This document shows, one piece after another, positions 52,394-61,614 of a DNA stretch of 64,000 bases. Position 1 is the stretch's first letter. The number at the start of each line of letters is the position of its first letter. The position numbers and the translations under genes are program-made. The notes below the pieces were generated by a model. The model made no database searches, was not told the DNA's origin, and worked only from the letters and a program-made list of their open reading frames with translations. Source of the DNA: Alistipes onderdonkii (GTDB lineage: Bacteria; Bacteroidota; Bacteroidia; Bacteroidales; Rikenellaceae); assembly GCF_025145285.1 (NCBI RefSeq), contig NZ_CP102251.1, positions 2,170,001 through 2,234,000 on the forward strand, read 5' to 3'.

Positions 52394-53977
52394 TCAGAAC
52401 TCCGAGGTGAAGTGGAAGCGGATGTCCTTGAAATTCTCCTGCGCCAGCGCCAGCCCGTAGCTCGTGTCGGCGAGGAAGACGTCGCGGCCGTGCTTGTCGA
52501 CGGCCATGTTGGTGTGCTTGCGGCGCTTGAAATCGGCCAGCTGCGCGGCGTTGTCGCTCTCGATCCAGCAGGCTTTGTAGATCGAGATCGGCTCCCAGCG
52601 GCAGGCGGCGTTGTATTCGTGTTCGAGTCGGTACTGGATGACTTCGAACTGGAGCGCCCCGACCGTGCCGATGATCTTGCGGCCGTTGAGCGAGGATACG
52701 AACAGCTGCGCCACGCCTTCGTCCATCAGTTGGTCGACGCCCTTGGCGAGCTGCTTGAATTTCAGCGGGTCGGCGTTCTCGATGTAGCGGAACTGCTCGG
52801 GGGCGAACGACGGGATGCCCGTGAATTTGAGCTTCTCGCCCTCGGTGAAGGTGTCGCCGATCTTGAAGTTGCCCGTGTCGTGCAGGCCGACGATGTCGCC
52901 CGGGTAGGCGAAGTCGATGACCGATTTCTTTTCGGCCATGAAGGCCGTCGGCGAGGAGAACTTGAGCTGCTTGCCGCTGCGCACGTGCAGGTAGTTATGG
53001 TTGCGCTCGAACGTCCCGGAGCAGATTTTCAGGAAGGCGATGCGGTCGCGGTGGTTGGGATCCATGTTGGCGTGGATCTTGAACACGAAGCCCGTCATCT
53101 TCGGCTCGGCGGGCTCCACGGTGCGGGTCGCGGTGGGCGCCGGGCGCGGCGAGGGGGCGATGCGGACGAAGCATTCGAGCAGTTCGCGCACGCCGAAGTT
53201 GTTGACCGCCGAGCCGAAGAACACGGGGGCCAGCTCGCCGCGCAGGTAGGCCTCGCGGTCGAACTCGTCGTAGACGCCTTCGACCAGCTCGACGTCCGAG
53301 CGCAGCTGTTCGGCGAATTTCGCTCCGATGTAGCTGTCCAGCTCCGGCGACGCGAGGTCGGAAATCTCGGCGGTCTGGGCGTCGGCGGTGAGTTTTTCGT
53401 CCGACGTGAAAAGCGAGAGGTTCTTTTCGTAGAGGTTGTAGACCCCGCGGAACGTGGGGCCGTTCGAAATGGGGAAGGCCAGCGGCCGCACGCGGATGCG
53501 CAGTTCCTTTTCCACCTCGTCCAGCAGGTCGAAAGGCTCCTTGGAGGGGCGGTCGAGTTTGTTGATGAAGACGATCACCGGCGTCGAACGCATACGGCAC
53601 ACCTCCATCAGTTTGCGGGTTTGCGACTCGACGCCCTTGGCGCCGTCGATGACGATGATGACCGAATCGACGGCCGTCAGCGTGCGGTAGGTGTCTTCGG
53701 CGAAGTCCTCGTGGCCCGGGGTGTCGAGGATGTTGATCTTGGTGCCCTTGTATTCGAAGCCCATCACGGCCGTGGCGACCGAGATGCCGCGCTGGCGCTC
53801 GATCTCCATGAAGTCCGACGTGGCGCCTTTCTTGATCTTGTTGCTTTTGACCGCCCCGGCGACGTGGATGGCACCGCCGAAGAGCAGCAGCTTCTCGGTG
53901 AGGGTGGTTTTACCCGCGTCGGGGTGGGCGATGACCGCGAAGGTGCGGCGGCGTGTGATTTCTTCCTGTAATGTCAT
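52394..53977 (-). CDS. prfC: Peptide chain release factor 3
   Basis: 527 aa from the ATG at 53977. The frame's 43-codon upstream extension has no homology-like content and is rejected. GTPase motifs: HPDAGKTTLTEK (G1), RQRGISVATAVM (G2), ILDTPGHEDFAE (G3), NKLDRPSKEPF (G4). Domains II and III follow. It recycles RF1/RF2 after termination. High-GC codon use. Confidence 0.97.
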   Translation of the reverse strand: MTLQEEITRRRTFAVIAHPDAGKTTLTEKLLLFGGAIHVAGAVKSNKIKKGATSDFMEIERQRGISVATAVMGFEYKGTKINILDTPGHEDFAEDTYRTLTAVDSVIIVIDGAKGVESQTRKLMEVCRMRSTPVIVFINKLDRPSKEPFDLLDEVEKELRIRVRPLAFPISNGPTFRGVYNLYEKNLSLFTSDEKLTADAQTAEISDLASPELDSYIGAKFAEQLRSDVELVEGVYDEFDREAYLRGELAPVFFGSAVNNFGVRELLECFVRIAPSPRPAPTATRTVEPAEPKMTGFVFKIHANMDPNHRDRIAFLKICSGTFERNHNYLHVRSGKQLKFSSPTAFMAEKKSVIDFAYPGDIVGLHDTGNFKIGDTFTEGEKLKFTGIPSFAPEQFRYIENADPLKFKQLAKGVDQLMDEGVAQLFVSSLNGRKIIGTVGALQFEVIQYRLEHEYNAACRWEPISIYKACWIESDNAAQLADFKRRKHTNMAVDKHGRDVFLADTSYGLALAQENFKDIRFHFTSEF

Positions 53978-54140
53978 GTATTTGTTCGAATGTTTCTGCC
54001 GGGATCCGGCGCAGCCGGTGCCGGCGACTGCTGTTGCCACGGCTTCGGGCCGTGTTTGCAAGCCTGGCCCGCCCCAAATCCCTCCCGGGGGAGAGGCTTG
54101 TCGCATGCGGCCGGAATATCTCGGTAATTTTAAACCTTTG

Positions 54141-55697
54141 TTATTCTTTCGGGTAGTCGGCGTTGTAGTGGCAGCCGACCGACTCCTTGATCTCGCGGCC
54201 CTGTTTGATTACCAGGTAGGCTACGGCGATCATGTTGCGCAGCTCGCACAATTCGCGGTTGGGCTTGGTCTTGTTATAGAGCTCCTCGGTCTCCTGCCAG
54301 AGTATCTCGAGGCGGCGCATGGCGCGTTTGAGCGAGAGGTTCGAGCGGACGATGCCCACGTAGTTGGACAGGATGGTCTGCATCTCGCGCTTGGACTGGA
54401 TGATCATCAGCATCTCCTCGGTGTGCTGCGTGCCTTCGAAGTCCCAGTCGGGGATGCCCTCCTGGATGTCGACCTTGGGGAGCAGCGACGCAGCGTGGCG
54501 TGCGGCCTGGTCGGCATAGACCACCGCTTCGATCAGCGAGTTGGAAGCGAGGCGGTTGGCTCCGTGCAGCCCCGTGCAGGAGGTTTCGCCCAGCGCGTAG
54601 AGGTGCCTGATCGAGGTCTCGCCGTTGGTGTCGACCTTCACCCCGCCGCAGCAGTAGTGCGCCGCGGGCGTCACGGGAATCCAGTCGCGGGTGATGTCGA
54701 TGCCGATCGAAAGGCATTTTTCGTAGATGTTGGGGAAGTGGCTGCGGATGGCTCCGGGGTCTTTGTGCGTGACGTCGAGGTAGACGAAGTCCGAGCCCCG
54801 CTTGGTCATTTCGCGGTAGATGGCGCGGGCCACCACGTCGCGCGGCGCCAGCGATTTCATCGGGTGGTATTTGTCCATGAACTCCTCGCCGGAAGGCAGG
54901 CGCAGGATGGCACCGAAACCGCGCATGGCTTCCGTAATGAGGAAGTTGGGTTTCTCGCCGGGGTTGTAGAGCGTCGTGGGGTGGAACTGGATGAACTCCA
55001 TGTTCTCGGTGATGGCCTTGGCGCGGTGGCACATGGCGATGCCGTCGCCCGTGGCGACGACCGGGTTGGAGGTCGTGGAGTAGATATTGCCGCAGCCGCC
55101 CGTGGCGACGACGGTGAACTTGGCGAGCATGGTCTCGATCTCGTTGGTAGCGAGGTTGAGCACATAGGCGCCGAAGCAGGCCAGCCCGCGCGTATGGCGC
55201 GTGACGAATTCGCCCAGGTGGTGCTGCGTCAAGAGGTCGATGGCGAAATGGTGTTCCAGCACCGTGATGCCGGGGTGCCGGCGAACCGACTCGACCAGCG
55301 CCCGTTCGATCTCGGCGCCCGTGAGGTCTTCGTGGTGGAGGATGCGGGGTTCGGTATGCCCGCCCTCGCGGTTCAACTCGAAACGTCCGTCGGGAGTCCT
55401 GTCGAAGCGCGTGCCCCATTCGATCAGGTCGCGGATCAGCTCCGGGGCCCGGCGCACGACCAGTCCGACGGCCTTTTCGTCGCATTTGCCGGCTCCGCAG
55501 ACCAAGGTGTCATGGATATGTTTTTCGAATGTGTCCGGGGCGTAGGTCACCGAGCAGATGCCGCCTTGTGCAAAGTTGGTATTGCACTCGTTCATTTCGC
55601 CCTTCGTGACGATCGTGACATGCCCGTGGGCCGCGGCCTTGAGCGCGAACGAAAGGCCCGCTGCGCCGGAACCGATAACCAGAAAGTCGGTTTTCAT
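54141..55697 (-). CDS. nadB: L-aspartate oxidase
   Basis: 518 aa from the ATG at 55697; the 57-codon extension is rejected because MKTDFLVIGSGAAGLSFALK begins the FAD-binding fold. Further motifs: TNFAQGGICSV, GGCGNIYSTTSNPVVATGDG, EFIQFHPTTLY and GLHGANRLASNSLIEAVVYA near the C-terminal part. It oxidises aspartate to iminoaspartate for NAD synthesis. nadA and nadC are not in the window. Divergent from the GH20 gene. Confidence 0.95.
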   Translation of the reverse strand: MKTDFLVIGSGAAGLSFALKAAAHGHVTIVTKGEMNECNTNFAQGGICSVTYAPDTFEKHIHDTLVCGAGKCDEKAVGLVVRRAPELIRDLIEWGTRFDRTPDGRFELNREGGHTEPRILHHEDLTGAEIERALVESVRRHPGITVLEHHFAIDLLTQHHLGEFVTRHTRGLACFGAYVLNLATNEIETMLAKFTVVATGGCGNIYSTTSNPVVATGDGIAMCHRAKAITENMEFIQFHPTTLYNPGEKPNFLITEAMRGFGAILRLPSGEEFMDKYHPMKSLAPRDVVARAIYREMTKRGSDFVYLDVTHKDPGAIRSHFPNIYEKCLSIGIDITRDWIPVTPAAHYCCGGVKVDTNGETSIRHLYALGETSCTGLHGANRLASNSLIEAVVYADQAARHAASLLPKVDIQEGIPDWDFEGTQHTEEMLMIIQSKREMQTILSNYVGIVRSNLSLKRAMRRLEILWQETEELYNKTKPNRELCELRNMIAVAYLVIKQGREIKESVGCHYNADYPKE

Positions 55698-55721
55698 AGT
55701 TTTGTGAGCAATTATGCGACG

Positions 55722-55729
55722 CAAAGTTA
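55722..55729 (-). promoter_or_regulatory. -7 promoter element of nadB
   Basis: Minus-strand TAACTTTG, about 20 nt of leader before the nadB ATG. Confidence 0.55.
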
Positions 55730-55856
55730 TAAAAAATGCCCGGTAATCGGGCCTTCCGCCGGGAAAAACCTGTGCAAAAACAGGGCGATCCGCTGTGGAT
55801 GCCCGTTTCTGTCGGCTATATTTCCCTCCGCAGCGGGCCATATCCGGATTTTTTCC

Positions 55857-55864
55857 TACTTTTG
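55857..55864 (+). promoter_or_regulatory. -7 promoter element of the GH20 gene
   Basis: TACTTTTG, with about 20 nt of leader before the ATG at 55889. Confidence 0.55.
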
Positions 55865-55888
55865 TCACGATACAACCCTGATTATTCT

Positions 55889-58210
55889 ATGAAAAAATTG
55901 CTACTGGCCTTTGCCGCAGGCGTGTGTCTGTCCGCCTGCGCCACCCACGATCCAAAAATCTCGATCGTACCTTATCCCAACCACCTCGAACCCGGGCACG
56001 GGACGTTCGCCGTCAAGGGCGAAGGCGTCGTGTGCGACAGCCGTGCCGACGAGCGGACGCAGCGCGCCGTGGCGGAATTCGCCGCGCAGCTGGCGAAAAC
56101 CTCCGGCGGGGAGAACCCCGTGACCGTCGCCGACGAGCTTCCCGCCTCGGGCATCCGCTTCGTCCTCGACCAAACGCTGCCGGAAGAGGGGTACCGGCTC
56201 GATGTCACCCCGAAGGGCGTCGAAGTCCGTGCGTCGCGTTTCCCCGGCTTTTTCTACGCCGTGCAGAGCCTGCGGCAGATGCTGCCCGCGGCGGTTTACG
56301 GGACGGAGCCTGCGCCCGGCGAGGAGTGGGTGCTGCCGTGTGTGAGCATCGAGGATGCCCCGCGTTTCGCTTACCGGGGCATGCACCTCGACGTGGCGCG
56401 CCATTTCTTTTCGGTCGAAGAGGTGAAACGCTACCTCGACGTGATGTCGATCCACAAGCTCAACCGCTTCCACTGGCACCTGACCGACGACCAGGGGTGG
56501 CGCATCGAGATCAAAAAGTACCCCGAGCTGACGACCGTGGGCAGCATCCGCAAGAAAACCATGATCCGCAAGGAGTGGGACAACTACGACAATACGCCCT
56601 ACGGCGGTTATTATACGCAGGACGAGATCCGCGACATCGTGGCGTATGCGGCCGACCGCGCCATTACGGTGATCCCCGAGATAGACCTGCCGGGCCATAT
56701 GCTTTCGGCGCTGACCGCTTACCCCGAGTTAGGCTGTACGGGCGGCCCGTATGAGGTGTGGGGCCGTTGGGGCGTGGCCGACGACGTGCTGTGCCCCGGG
56801 CAGGAGAAGACCTTCGAATTCCTGGAGGACGTGTTGGACGAGGTGGTCGGCCTGTTCCCGTCGGAGCTGATCCATATCGGCGGCGACGAGTGCCCGAAGG
56901 TGCGCTGGGAGAAATGCCCCCGCTGCCAGGCGCGTATCCGCCAGTTGGGGCTCAGGGACAAGGACGGCTATACGGCCGAACACTACCTGCAGGGGTACGT
57001 GACCGACCGCATCGGGAAATACCTGGCCGAACGCGGCCGGCGCATCATCGGCTGGGACGAGATACTCGAAGGACAGGCGCCGTCGGACGCCATCGTCATG
57101 TCGTGGCGCGGCAGCGCGGGCGGCATCAAGGCCGCGAAGCTCGGCCACGACGTGATCATGACCCCCAATTCGCATTTTTATTTCGACTACTACCAGTCGC
57201 CCGACGCCGATGCCGAACCCTTCGGGATCGGGGGCTGCGTGACCATCGACAAAGTCTATTCGTTCGACCCGATGGCCGATCTGACACCCGGGCAGCAGGC
57301 GCATATCCTCGGCGTGCAGGCAAACCTCTGGACGGAGTACATCGCTTCTGACGACCACCTGGAATACATGCTCCTGCCCCGTCTGGCGGCGCTGAGCGAG
57401 GTGCAGTGGTGCCAGCCCGGGGTGAAGGACTGGGTGCGTTTCCGCGACGGGTTCCGCATGGACAGGATTTATTCGCAGATGGGGTACGCATTCGCCAAAC
57501 ATATCTTCGGGATCAAGGGATCGTATGCCGTAGACCCGCAGAAGGGCGCCGTGGTGATGACCCTCACCACGCAGGGCGACGCTCCGATCCACTATACGCT
57601 CGACGGCTCGGAACCCACGGCCGCCAGCCCGCGTTACACGGGGCCGGTCGAGATCGGCAAGAGCGCCCGCTTCAGGGCGACGGCATTGCGCGAGGGCGGC
57701 GAGAACGCTTCCTATTCGCGGGAGTTCGCATTCAGCAAGTCGACGGGGCGCCCTGCGGTGCTCAATACCAAGCCCAACGACAGCTATACCTTCGAAGGGG
57801 CTTCGCTGCTGGTCGACGGTTACCACAGCCGCCCGGTCTTTACGAGCGGTGCCTGGCTGGGGTATCTGGACGAGCCGCTCGACGTGACCATCGACATGGG
57901 CGGGGAGCAGTCCTATCGGTCGGTGGAGCTGGAGACGCTCGCCGAGAAGGGCGACTGGATATTCCCGCCCTCGTCGGTTACGGTGTGGGTTTCGGACAAC
58001 GGGACGGATTTTACCGAGGTGGCCTCGGTCACGGTGCCCGAAGCGAAAGCCGGGGATGCCGACGGCATCGGGCGTTACCGGATGCAGTTCCCCGAAACGT
58101 CGGCCCGTTACCTGAAGGTGGTCGCGCAGAATGCCGCTGCGATCCCGGCCTGGCACCCGGGCGCCGGCAGCAAGGGATTCCTGTTTGTGGACGAAATCGT
58201 GGTGGAATAA
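55889..58210 (+). CDS. GH20 beta-N-acetylhexosaminidase lipoprotein
   Basis: 773 aa from the ATG at 55889, giving a lipoprotein signal (AAGVCLSACATHD). The upstream part of the frame is rejected. Order: GH20b domain, then the catalytic TIM barrel with RGMHLDVARHFFSVEEVKRY, FHWHLTDDQGWRIEIKKYPE and the Asp-Glu pair in HIGGDECPKVRWEKCP. A chitobiase-like C-terminal domain and an F5/8-type domain (about residues 630-773) follow. It would remove terminal GlcNAc/GalNAc from glycans such as mucin O-glycans. Single gene, periplasmic or surface. Confidence 0.95.
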   Translation: MKKLLLAFAAGVCLSACATHDPKISIVPYPNHLEPGHGTFAVKGEGVVCDSRADERTQRAVAEFAAQLAKTSGGENPVTVADELPASGIRFVLDQTLPEEGYRLDVTPKGVEVRASRFPGFFYAVQSLRQMLPAAVYGTEPAPGEEWVLPCVSIEDAPRFAYRGMHLDVARHFFSVEEVKRYLDVMSIHKLNRFHWHLTDDQGWRIEIKKYPELTTVGSIRKKTMIRKEWDNYDNTPYGGYYTQDEIRDIVAYAADRAITVIPEIDLPGHMLSALTAYPELGCTGGPYEVWGRWGVADDVLCPGQEKTFEFLEDVLDEVVGLFPSELIHIGGDECPKVRWEKCPRCQARIRQLGLRDKDGYTAEHYLQGYVTDRIGKYLAERGRRIIGWDEILEGQAPSDAIVMSWRGSAGGIKAAKLGHDVIMTPNSHFYFDYYQSPDADAEPFGIGGCVTIDKVYSFDPMADLTPGQQAHILGVQANLWTEYIASDDHLEYMLLPRLAALSEVQWCQPGVKDWVRFRDGFRMDRIYSQMGYAFAKHIFGIKGSYAVDPQKGAVVMTLTTQGDAPIHYTLDGSEPTAASPRYTGPVEIGKSARFRATALREGGENASYSREFAFSKSTGRPAVLNTKPNDSYTFEGASLLVDGYHSRPVFTSGAWLGYLDEPLDVTIDMGGEQSYRSVELETLAEKGDWIFPPSSVTVWVSDNGTDFTEVASVTVPEAKAGDADGIGRYRMQFPETSARYLKVVAQNAAAIPAWHPGAGSKGFLFVDEIVVE

Positions 58211-58415
58211 TCGCGGCGGGTGCCCGCCGCAGTGTCCGGGACATTCGGGGCGTACCTGTGCGGCCTTCGGGGCGTTGCCCGGGTGGCCGGCAGGACGGAT
58301 AGCCCGGGCGTTTGGATAAGTTTCGGCAGGGGCCGTGCGGTATTTTCGTACGGTTCCTGTCGTTTTGCAAGGGCGGTTTTTCGGGCGCAGGTGTCCGTCC
58401 GATTTAAAAAAAACG

Positions 58416-58423
58416 TACATTTG
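58416..58423 (+). promoter_or_regulatory. -7 promoter element immediately before queA
   Basis: TACATTTG ends 5 bp before the ATG at 58429. The start of transcription would be at or next to the start codon. Confidence 0.5.
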
Positions 58424-58428
58424 TGCCC

Positions 58429-59640
58429 ATGATTGAACGACATATCGACATAAACCGATTCGACTACGACCTGCCCGACGGGCGGATCGCCAAATTCCCG
58501 CTTGCGGAGCGGAGCTCTTCGAAGCTGCTCGTGTACCGTGGCGGGGAGATCTCGGAGGCGCATTTCGCCGACATGGGCGACGTGCTGCCCGCCGGCCAGC
58601 TGCTGGTATTCAACAACACGAAGGTGATCCGGGCGCGGATCATCATGCACAAGCCTTCGGGGGCGCGGATCGAGGTTTTCTGCCTCGAGCCCCACGACCC
58701 GGCCGACTACGAGCGGGCGTTCGCCGTCACGGGAACCTGCCAATGGTCGTGCATCGTGGGCAACCTCAAGAAATGGAAGGAGGGCTATGTGGAGATCAAT
58801 TTCGAGCATGAAGGCCGTCCGGAGCACCTGCGGGCATGGATTGCAGAGAACCGCGGCCGCGAACACACCGTGCGTTTCGAATGGTCGGCGGCGATGACCT
58901 TCGGACAGCTGCTCGAGTACCTCGGCCGGATCCCGATCCCGCCCTACCTGAACCGCGAGAGCGAGCTGATCGACTATACGCGCTACCAGACCGTCTATTC
59001 GAAATTCGAAGGGTCGGTGGCGGCGCCTACGGCGGGGCTGCACTTTACCCCGGAGCTGATCGAGGGGATGAAGGCGCGCGGCTTCGGGTTCGAGGAGGTG
59101 ACGCTGCACGTCGGGGCGGGGACGTTCCTGCCCGTGAAGGACGAGGACGCTGCGAAGCATCCGATGCACACCGAGCATTTCGAGGTGCGGCGTGCGACCA
59201 TCGTGGCGCTGCTTGCCAAGCCGGGCGCGGTCACGGCCGTGGGGACGACCTCGGTGCGGACGCTCGAATCGCTTCCGGCGCTGGCGTGGCGTATCCACAC
59301 GGGGGTTCCGATCGACGGCCCGGGCCCCGTGGGGCAGTGGGAGTTGTACGACATTCCGGCGGATTACACGGGGCGCGATGCGCTGGAGGAGCTGCTCGCT
59401 TATATGGATGCGAGGGGGCTCGACCGGATCAAGGCCGCGACGCAAATCATGATCGCGCCGCTGGGGTACGAGTTCCGCATCGTGCGCAACATCATCACCA
59501 ATTTCCACCAGCCGAAGTCGACGCTGCTGCTGCTGGTCTCGGCATTCGCGGGCGAAGACTGGCGGCGCATTTACGACTATGCGCTCTCGCATGATTTCCG
59601 TTTCCTGAGCTACGGCGACTCGTCGGTGCTGATGCGCTGA
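58429..59640 (+). CDS. queA: tRNA preQ1(34) S-adenosylmethionine ribosyltransferase-isomerase
   Basis: 403 aa from the ATG at 58429; a GTG two codons earlier overlaps the promoter. QueA signatures: DYDLPDGRIAKFPLAERSSS near the start, DMGDVLPAGQLLVFNNTKVI, IPIPPYLNRESELIDYTRYQ, VAAPTAGLHFTPEL, LHVGAGTFLPVKDEDAAKHP and NFHQPKSTLLLLVSAFAGED. Adds the epoxycyclopentane precursor during queuosine synthesis in tRNA. The YbaK-type gene begins 59 bp downstream and may be co-transcribed. Confidence 0.97.
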   Translation: MIERHIDINRFDYDLPDGRIAKFPLAERSSSKLLVYRGGEISEAHFADMGDVLPAGQLLVFNNTKVIRARIIMHKPSGARIEVFCLEPHDPADYERAFAVTGTCQWSCIVGNLKKWKEGYVEINFEHEGRPEHLRAWIAENRGREHTVRFEWSAAMTFGQLLEYLGRIPIPPYLNRESELIDYTRYQTVYSKFEGSVAAPTAGLHFTPELIEGMKARGFGFEEVTLHVGAGTFLPVKDEDAAKHPMHTEHFEVRRATIVALLAKPGAVTAVGTTSVRTLESLPALAWRIHTGVPIDGPGPVGQWELYDIPADYTGRDALEELLAYMDARGLDRIKAATQIMIAPLGYEFRIVRNIITNFHQPKSTLLLLVSAFAGEDWRRIYDYALSHDFRFLSYGDSSVLMR

Positions 59641-59699
59641 CGGGACGGGTGCAGGACAGGGGCGGACGGATATACGAAAACAGCAAATCGGAGAATCAT

Positions 59700-60173
59700 A
59701 TGGCAATAGAACGGGTCAGGGCTTATCTGGAACAATACGGCGCTGCGGACAGGGTGCTGGAGTTCGGCGTGTCGAGCGCCACGGTCGAGCTGGCGGCGAA
59801 GGCACTGGGGTGCGAACCCGGCCGGATCGCCAAATCCCTGTCGTTCGGCGTCGGGGAGGGGTATATCGTGATCGTGACGGCCGGCGACTGTAAGATCGAC
59901 AACGCGAAATACAAGGCGAAATTCCATGCCAAGGCCCGGATGCTGACCCCGCCGGAGGTGGAGGAGCATATCGGCCATGCCGTGGGCGGAGTCTGCCCGT
60001 TCGGGGTGAACGACGGGGTGGCGGTCTATCTGGACGAATCCCTCCGGAGGTTCGGAACCGTTTTCCCGGCATGCGGGAGCAGCAACAGCGCCATCGAACT
60101 CACGGTCGCGGAGCTGGAGCGGTATTCCCGGTGTGCGGAGTGGGTGGATGTCTGCAAAAGGATTGGACAATAG
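59700..60173 (+). CDS. YbaK/EbsC-type aminoacyl-tRNA deacylase
   Basis: 157 aa from the ATG at 59700 (the frame opens 17 codons earlier without a convincing start). INS-domain motifs: EFGVSSATVELAAKALGCEP, RIAKSLSFGV, KIDNAKYKAKFHAKARM with its conserved Lys region, and GHAVGGVCPFGVNDGV. Family members hydrolyse mischarged aminoacyl-tRNAs (Cys-tRNA-Pro or Ala-tRNA-Pro). The specific substrate is not distinguishable by eye. Confidence 0.88.
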   Translation: MAIERVRAYLEQYGAADRVLEFGVSSATVELAAKALGCEPGRIAKSLSFGVGEGYIVIVTAGDCKIDNAKYKAKFHAKARMLTPPEVEEHIGHAVGGVCPFGVNDGVAVYLDESLRRFGTVFPACGSSNSAIELTVAELERYSRCAEWVDVCKRIGQ

Positions 60174-60330
60174 CGCCTCATGCGGCGATACGTCGGTTCG
60201 GCCACACTTCTATCCGCATAATGAAAGGCGGCATCCGATTCCCGGCGCCAACAAGAATATGGCTGTTCATCCGTTTCCCTTTATTTCGGTAATATCGGCA
60301 GATACATGTTCTCTTTTTTTGCATTTTTAC

Positions 60331-60338
60331 TACCTTTG
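60331..60338 (+). promoter_or_regulatory. -7 promoter element of the PHP-domain/EptA operon
   Basis: TACCTTTG, about 25 nt of leader before the ATG at 60367. Confidence 0.55.
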
Positions 60339-60366
60339 CAGAAGTTATTTTCAACATTGATTATTT

Positions 60367-61614
60367 ATGAAAAAAGCCTTGCGTCCCAATGAACGAACCC
60401 TGATTTCCTTGCTGCGAAAGATCTTGGCCGCATTGGGCAAAACCGTCGTTGCACTCATACTGATCGCTCTTTTGGCAGTCTTTGTGACAAGTGTAAGCCC
60501 CATATACGATTTCAGCGAACCCAAACCATTCAGCGGCCCTGACATTTTCAATCCCTACAAGCGGGCTGGGGAAGACTCGGCATTTTGTTGGAAAAGGGCC
60601 AACTTCCACACGCATACGCGTGTGAAGGGCATCCTGAACGAATGCGAGTATTGGCCCGCCCAAACCGATGAAGCCTACCGGAAATTCGGATATGACATCG
60701 TAACATTCTCGAATCACAATGAACTGACCGTACATCCGTACGACTCCTTGTTGCAGGTCAATGTCTATGAGCACGGCATCAATCTGTTCAAGTATCACAA
60801 ACTGGTGTTCGGATGCGATGAAGTCAACCGCTTCGACCATTTGATTCCGCTTTTCGCTTCCCAAAAACAATTCCAGTTGGATATGCTCGGGGAAGAGTCC
60901 GATTTCATCCAGATGAACCATCCCCTGAGAACGACGGGCACGTCGAAAAGCCACATGCAGAAACTCGGCGGTTACAGGATCATGGAACTCGACAGCGGAA
61001 AGAGCACCGAAAACGAATATTGGGACTGGGCCCTCAGTGCCGGGCATTACAGTTTCGGGCTGGCCAACGACGACCTGCACTATCCCGATAAGTCCAGCCG
61101 TATCGCCGTAAGGTGCAATTTCCTATGTTGTCCGTCGGCGAGGTATGAAGACATAAAGGAAACGCTTCTCGGAGGGTGCTATTATGCGATGCGCGTTCCC
61201 GACTACGGACATGGGGACTGGGAGGTGAAATACGCCAAAAACAGGGAACTGCCGTCGGTAGAGAAGATCGGCCTCGACGGCGAAACGATCTACATCGCCT
61301 TGTCGCGCCAGGCGGACAGTATCAAGGTGACGGGGCAGGATCACACCACCCTGTCGCTGGCCCGAAACTCGTCCGAGGCCAGCTATACCATGACCGGCGA
61401 CGACCCCTATGCACGCATTACCGCCTATTTCCCCGACGGCGAGGTGATCTACACCAATCCGTTCGCACGATACGATGCTTCCGAAATGGAAACCCCGTAT
61501 ACGGTTCCGTCGCATACGGTGAACATCCCGTTGACAATCCTTTTCAACTTTATGCTTCTTGTCCTGTGCGCGGGAGTGATCCTTACATTTTATAAAACAG
61601 TTATCAAATGGTAA
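60367..61614 (+). CDS. Membrane-anchored PHP-domain metallophosphoesterase-like protein
   Basis: 415 aa. A hydrophobic N-terminal anchor (residues about 25-45, VVALILIALLAVFVTS) and a C-terminal one (about 388-410, LTILFNFMLLVLCAGVILTF) bracket a soluble domain with PHP-type metal motifs: ANFHTHTRVKG, TFSNHNELTVHP, DFIQMNHPLR and GLANDDLHYPD. It overlaps the phosphoethanolamine transferase gene by 7 bp, so the pair is translationally coupled. Function unknown; envelope phosphate chemistry is inferred from the partner. Topology is not certain. Confidence 0.7.
   Translation: MKKALRPNERTLISLLRKILAALGKTVVALILIALLAVFVTSVSPIYDFSEPKPFSGPDIFNPYKRAGEDSAFCWKRANFHTHTRVKGILNECEYWPAQTDEAYRKFGYDIVTFSNHNELTVHPYDSLLQVNVYEHGINLFKYHKLVFGCDEVNRFDHLIPLFASQKQFQLDMLGEESDFIQMNHPLRTTGTSKSHMQKLGGYRIMELDSGKSTENEYWDWALSAGHYSFGLANDDLHYPDKSSRIAVRCNFLCCPSARYEDIKETLLGGCYYAMRVPDYGHGDWEVKYAKNRELPSVEKIGLDGETIYIALSRQADSIKVTGQDHTTLSLARNSSEASYTMTGDDPYARITAYFPDGEVIYTNPFARYDASEMETPYTVPSHTVNIPLTILFNFMLLVLCAGVILTFYKTVIKW

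Noticed and set aside
52412..53971. 519-codon plus-strand frame opposite prfC
   Set aside because: Antisense to a gene with all GTPase motifs.
56729..58420. 563-codon minus-strand frame opposite the GH20 gene
   Set aside because: Antisense to a gene with intact GH20 catalytic motifs; also spans the spacer.
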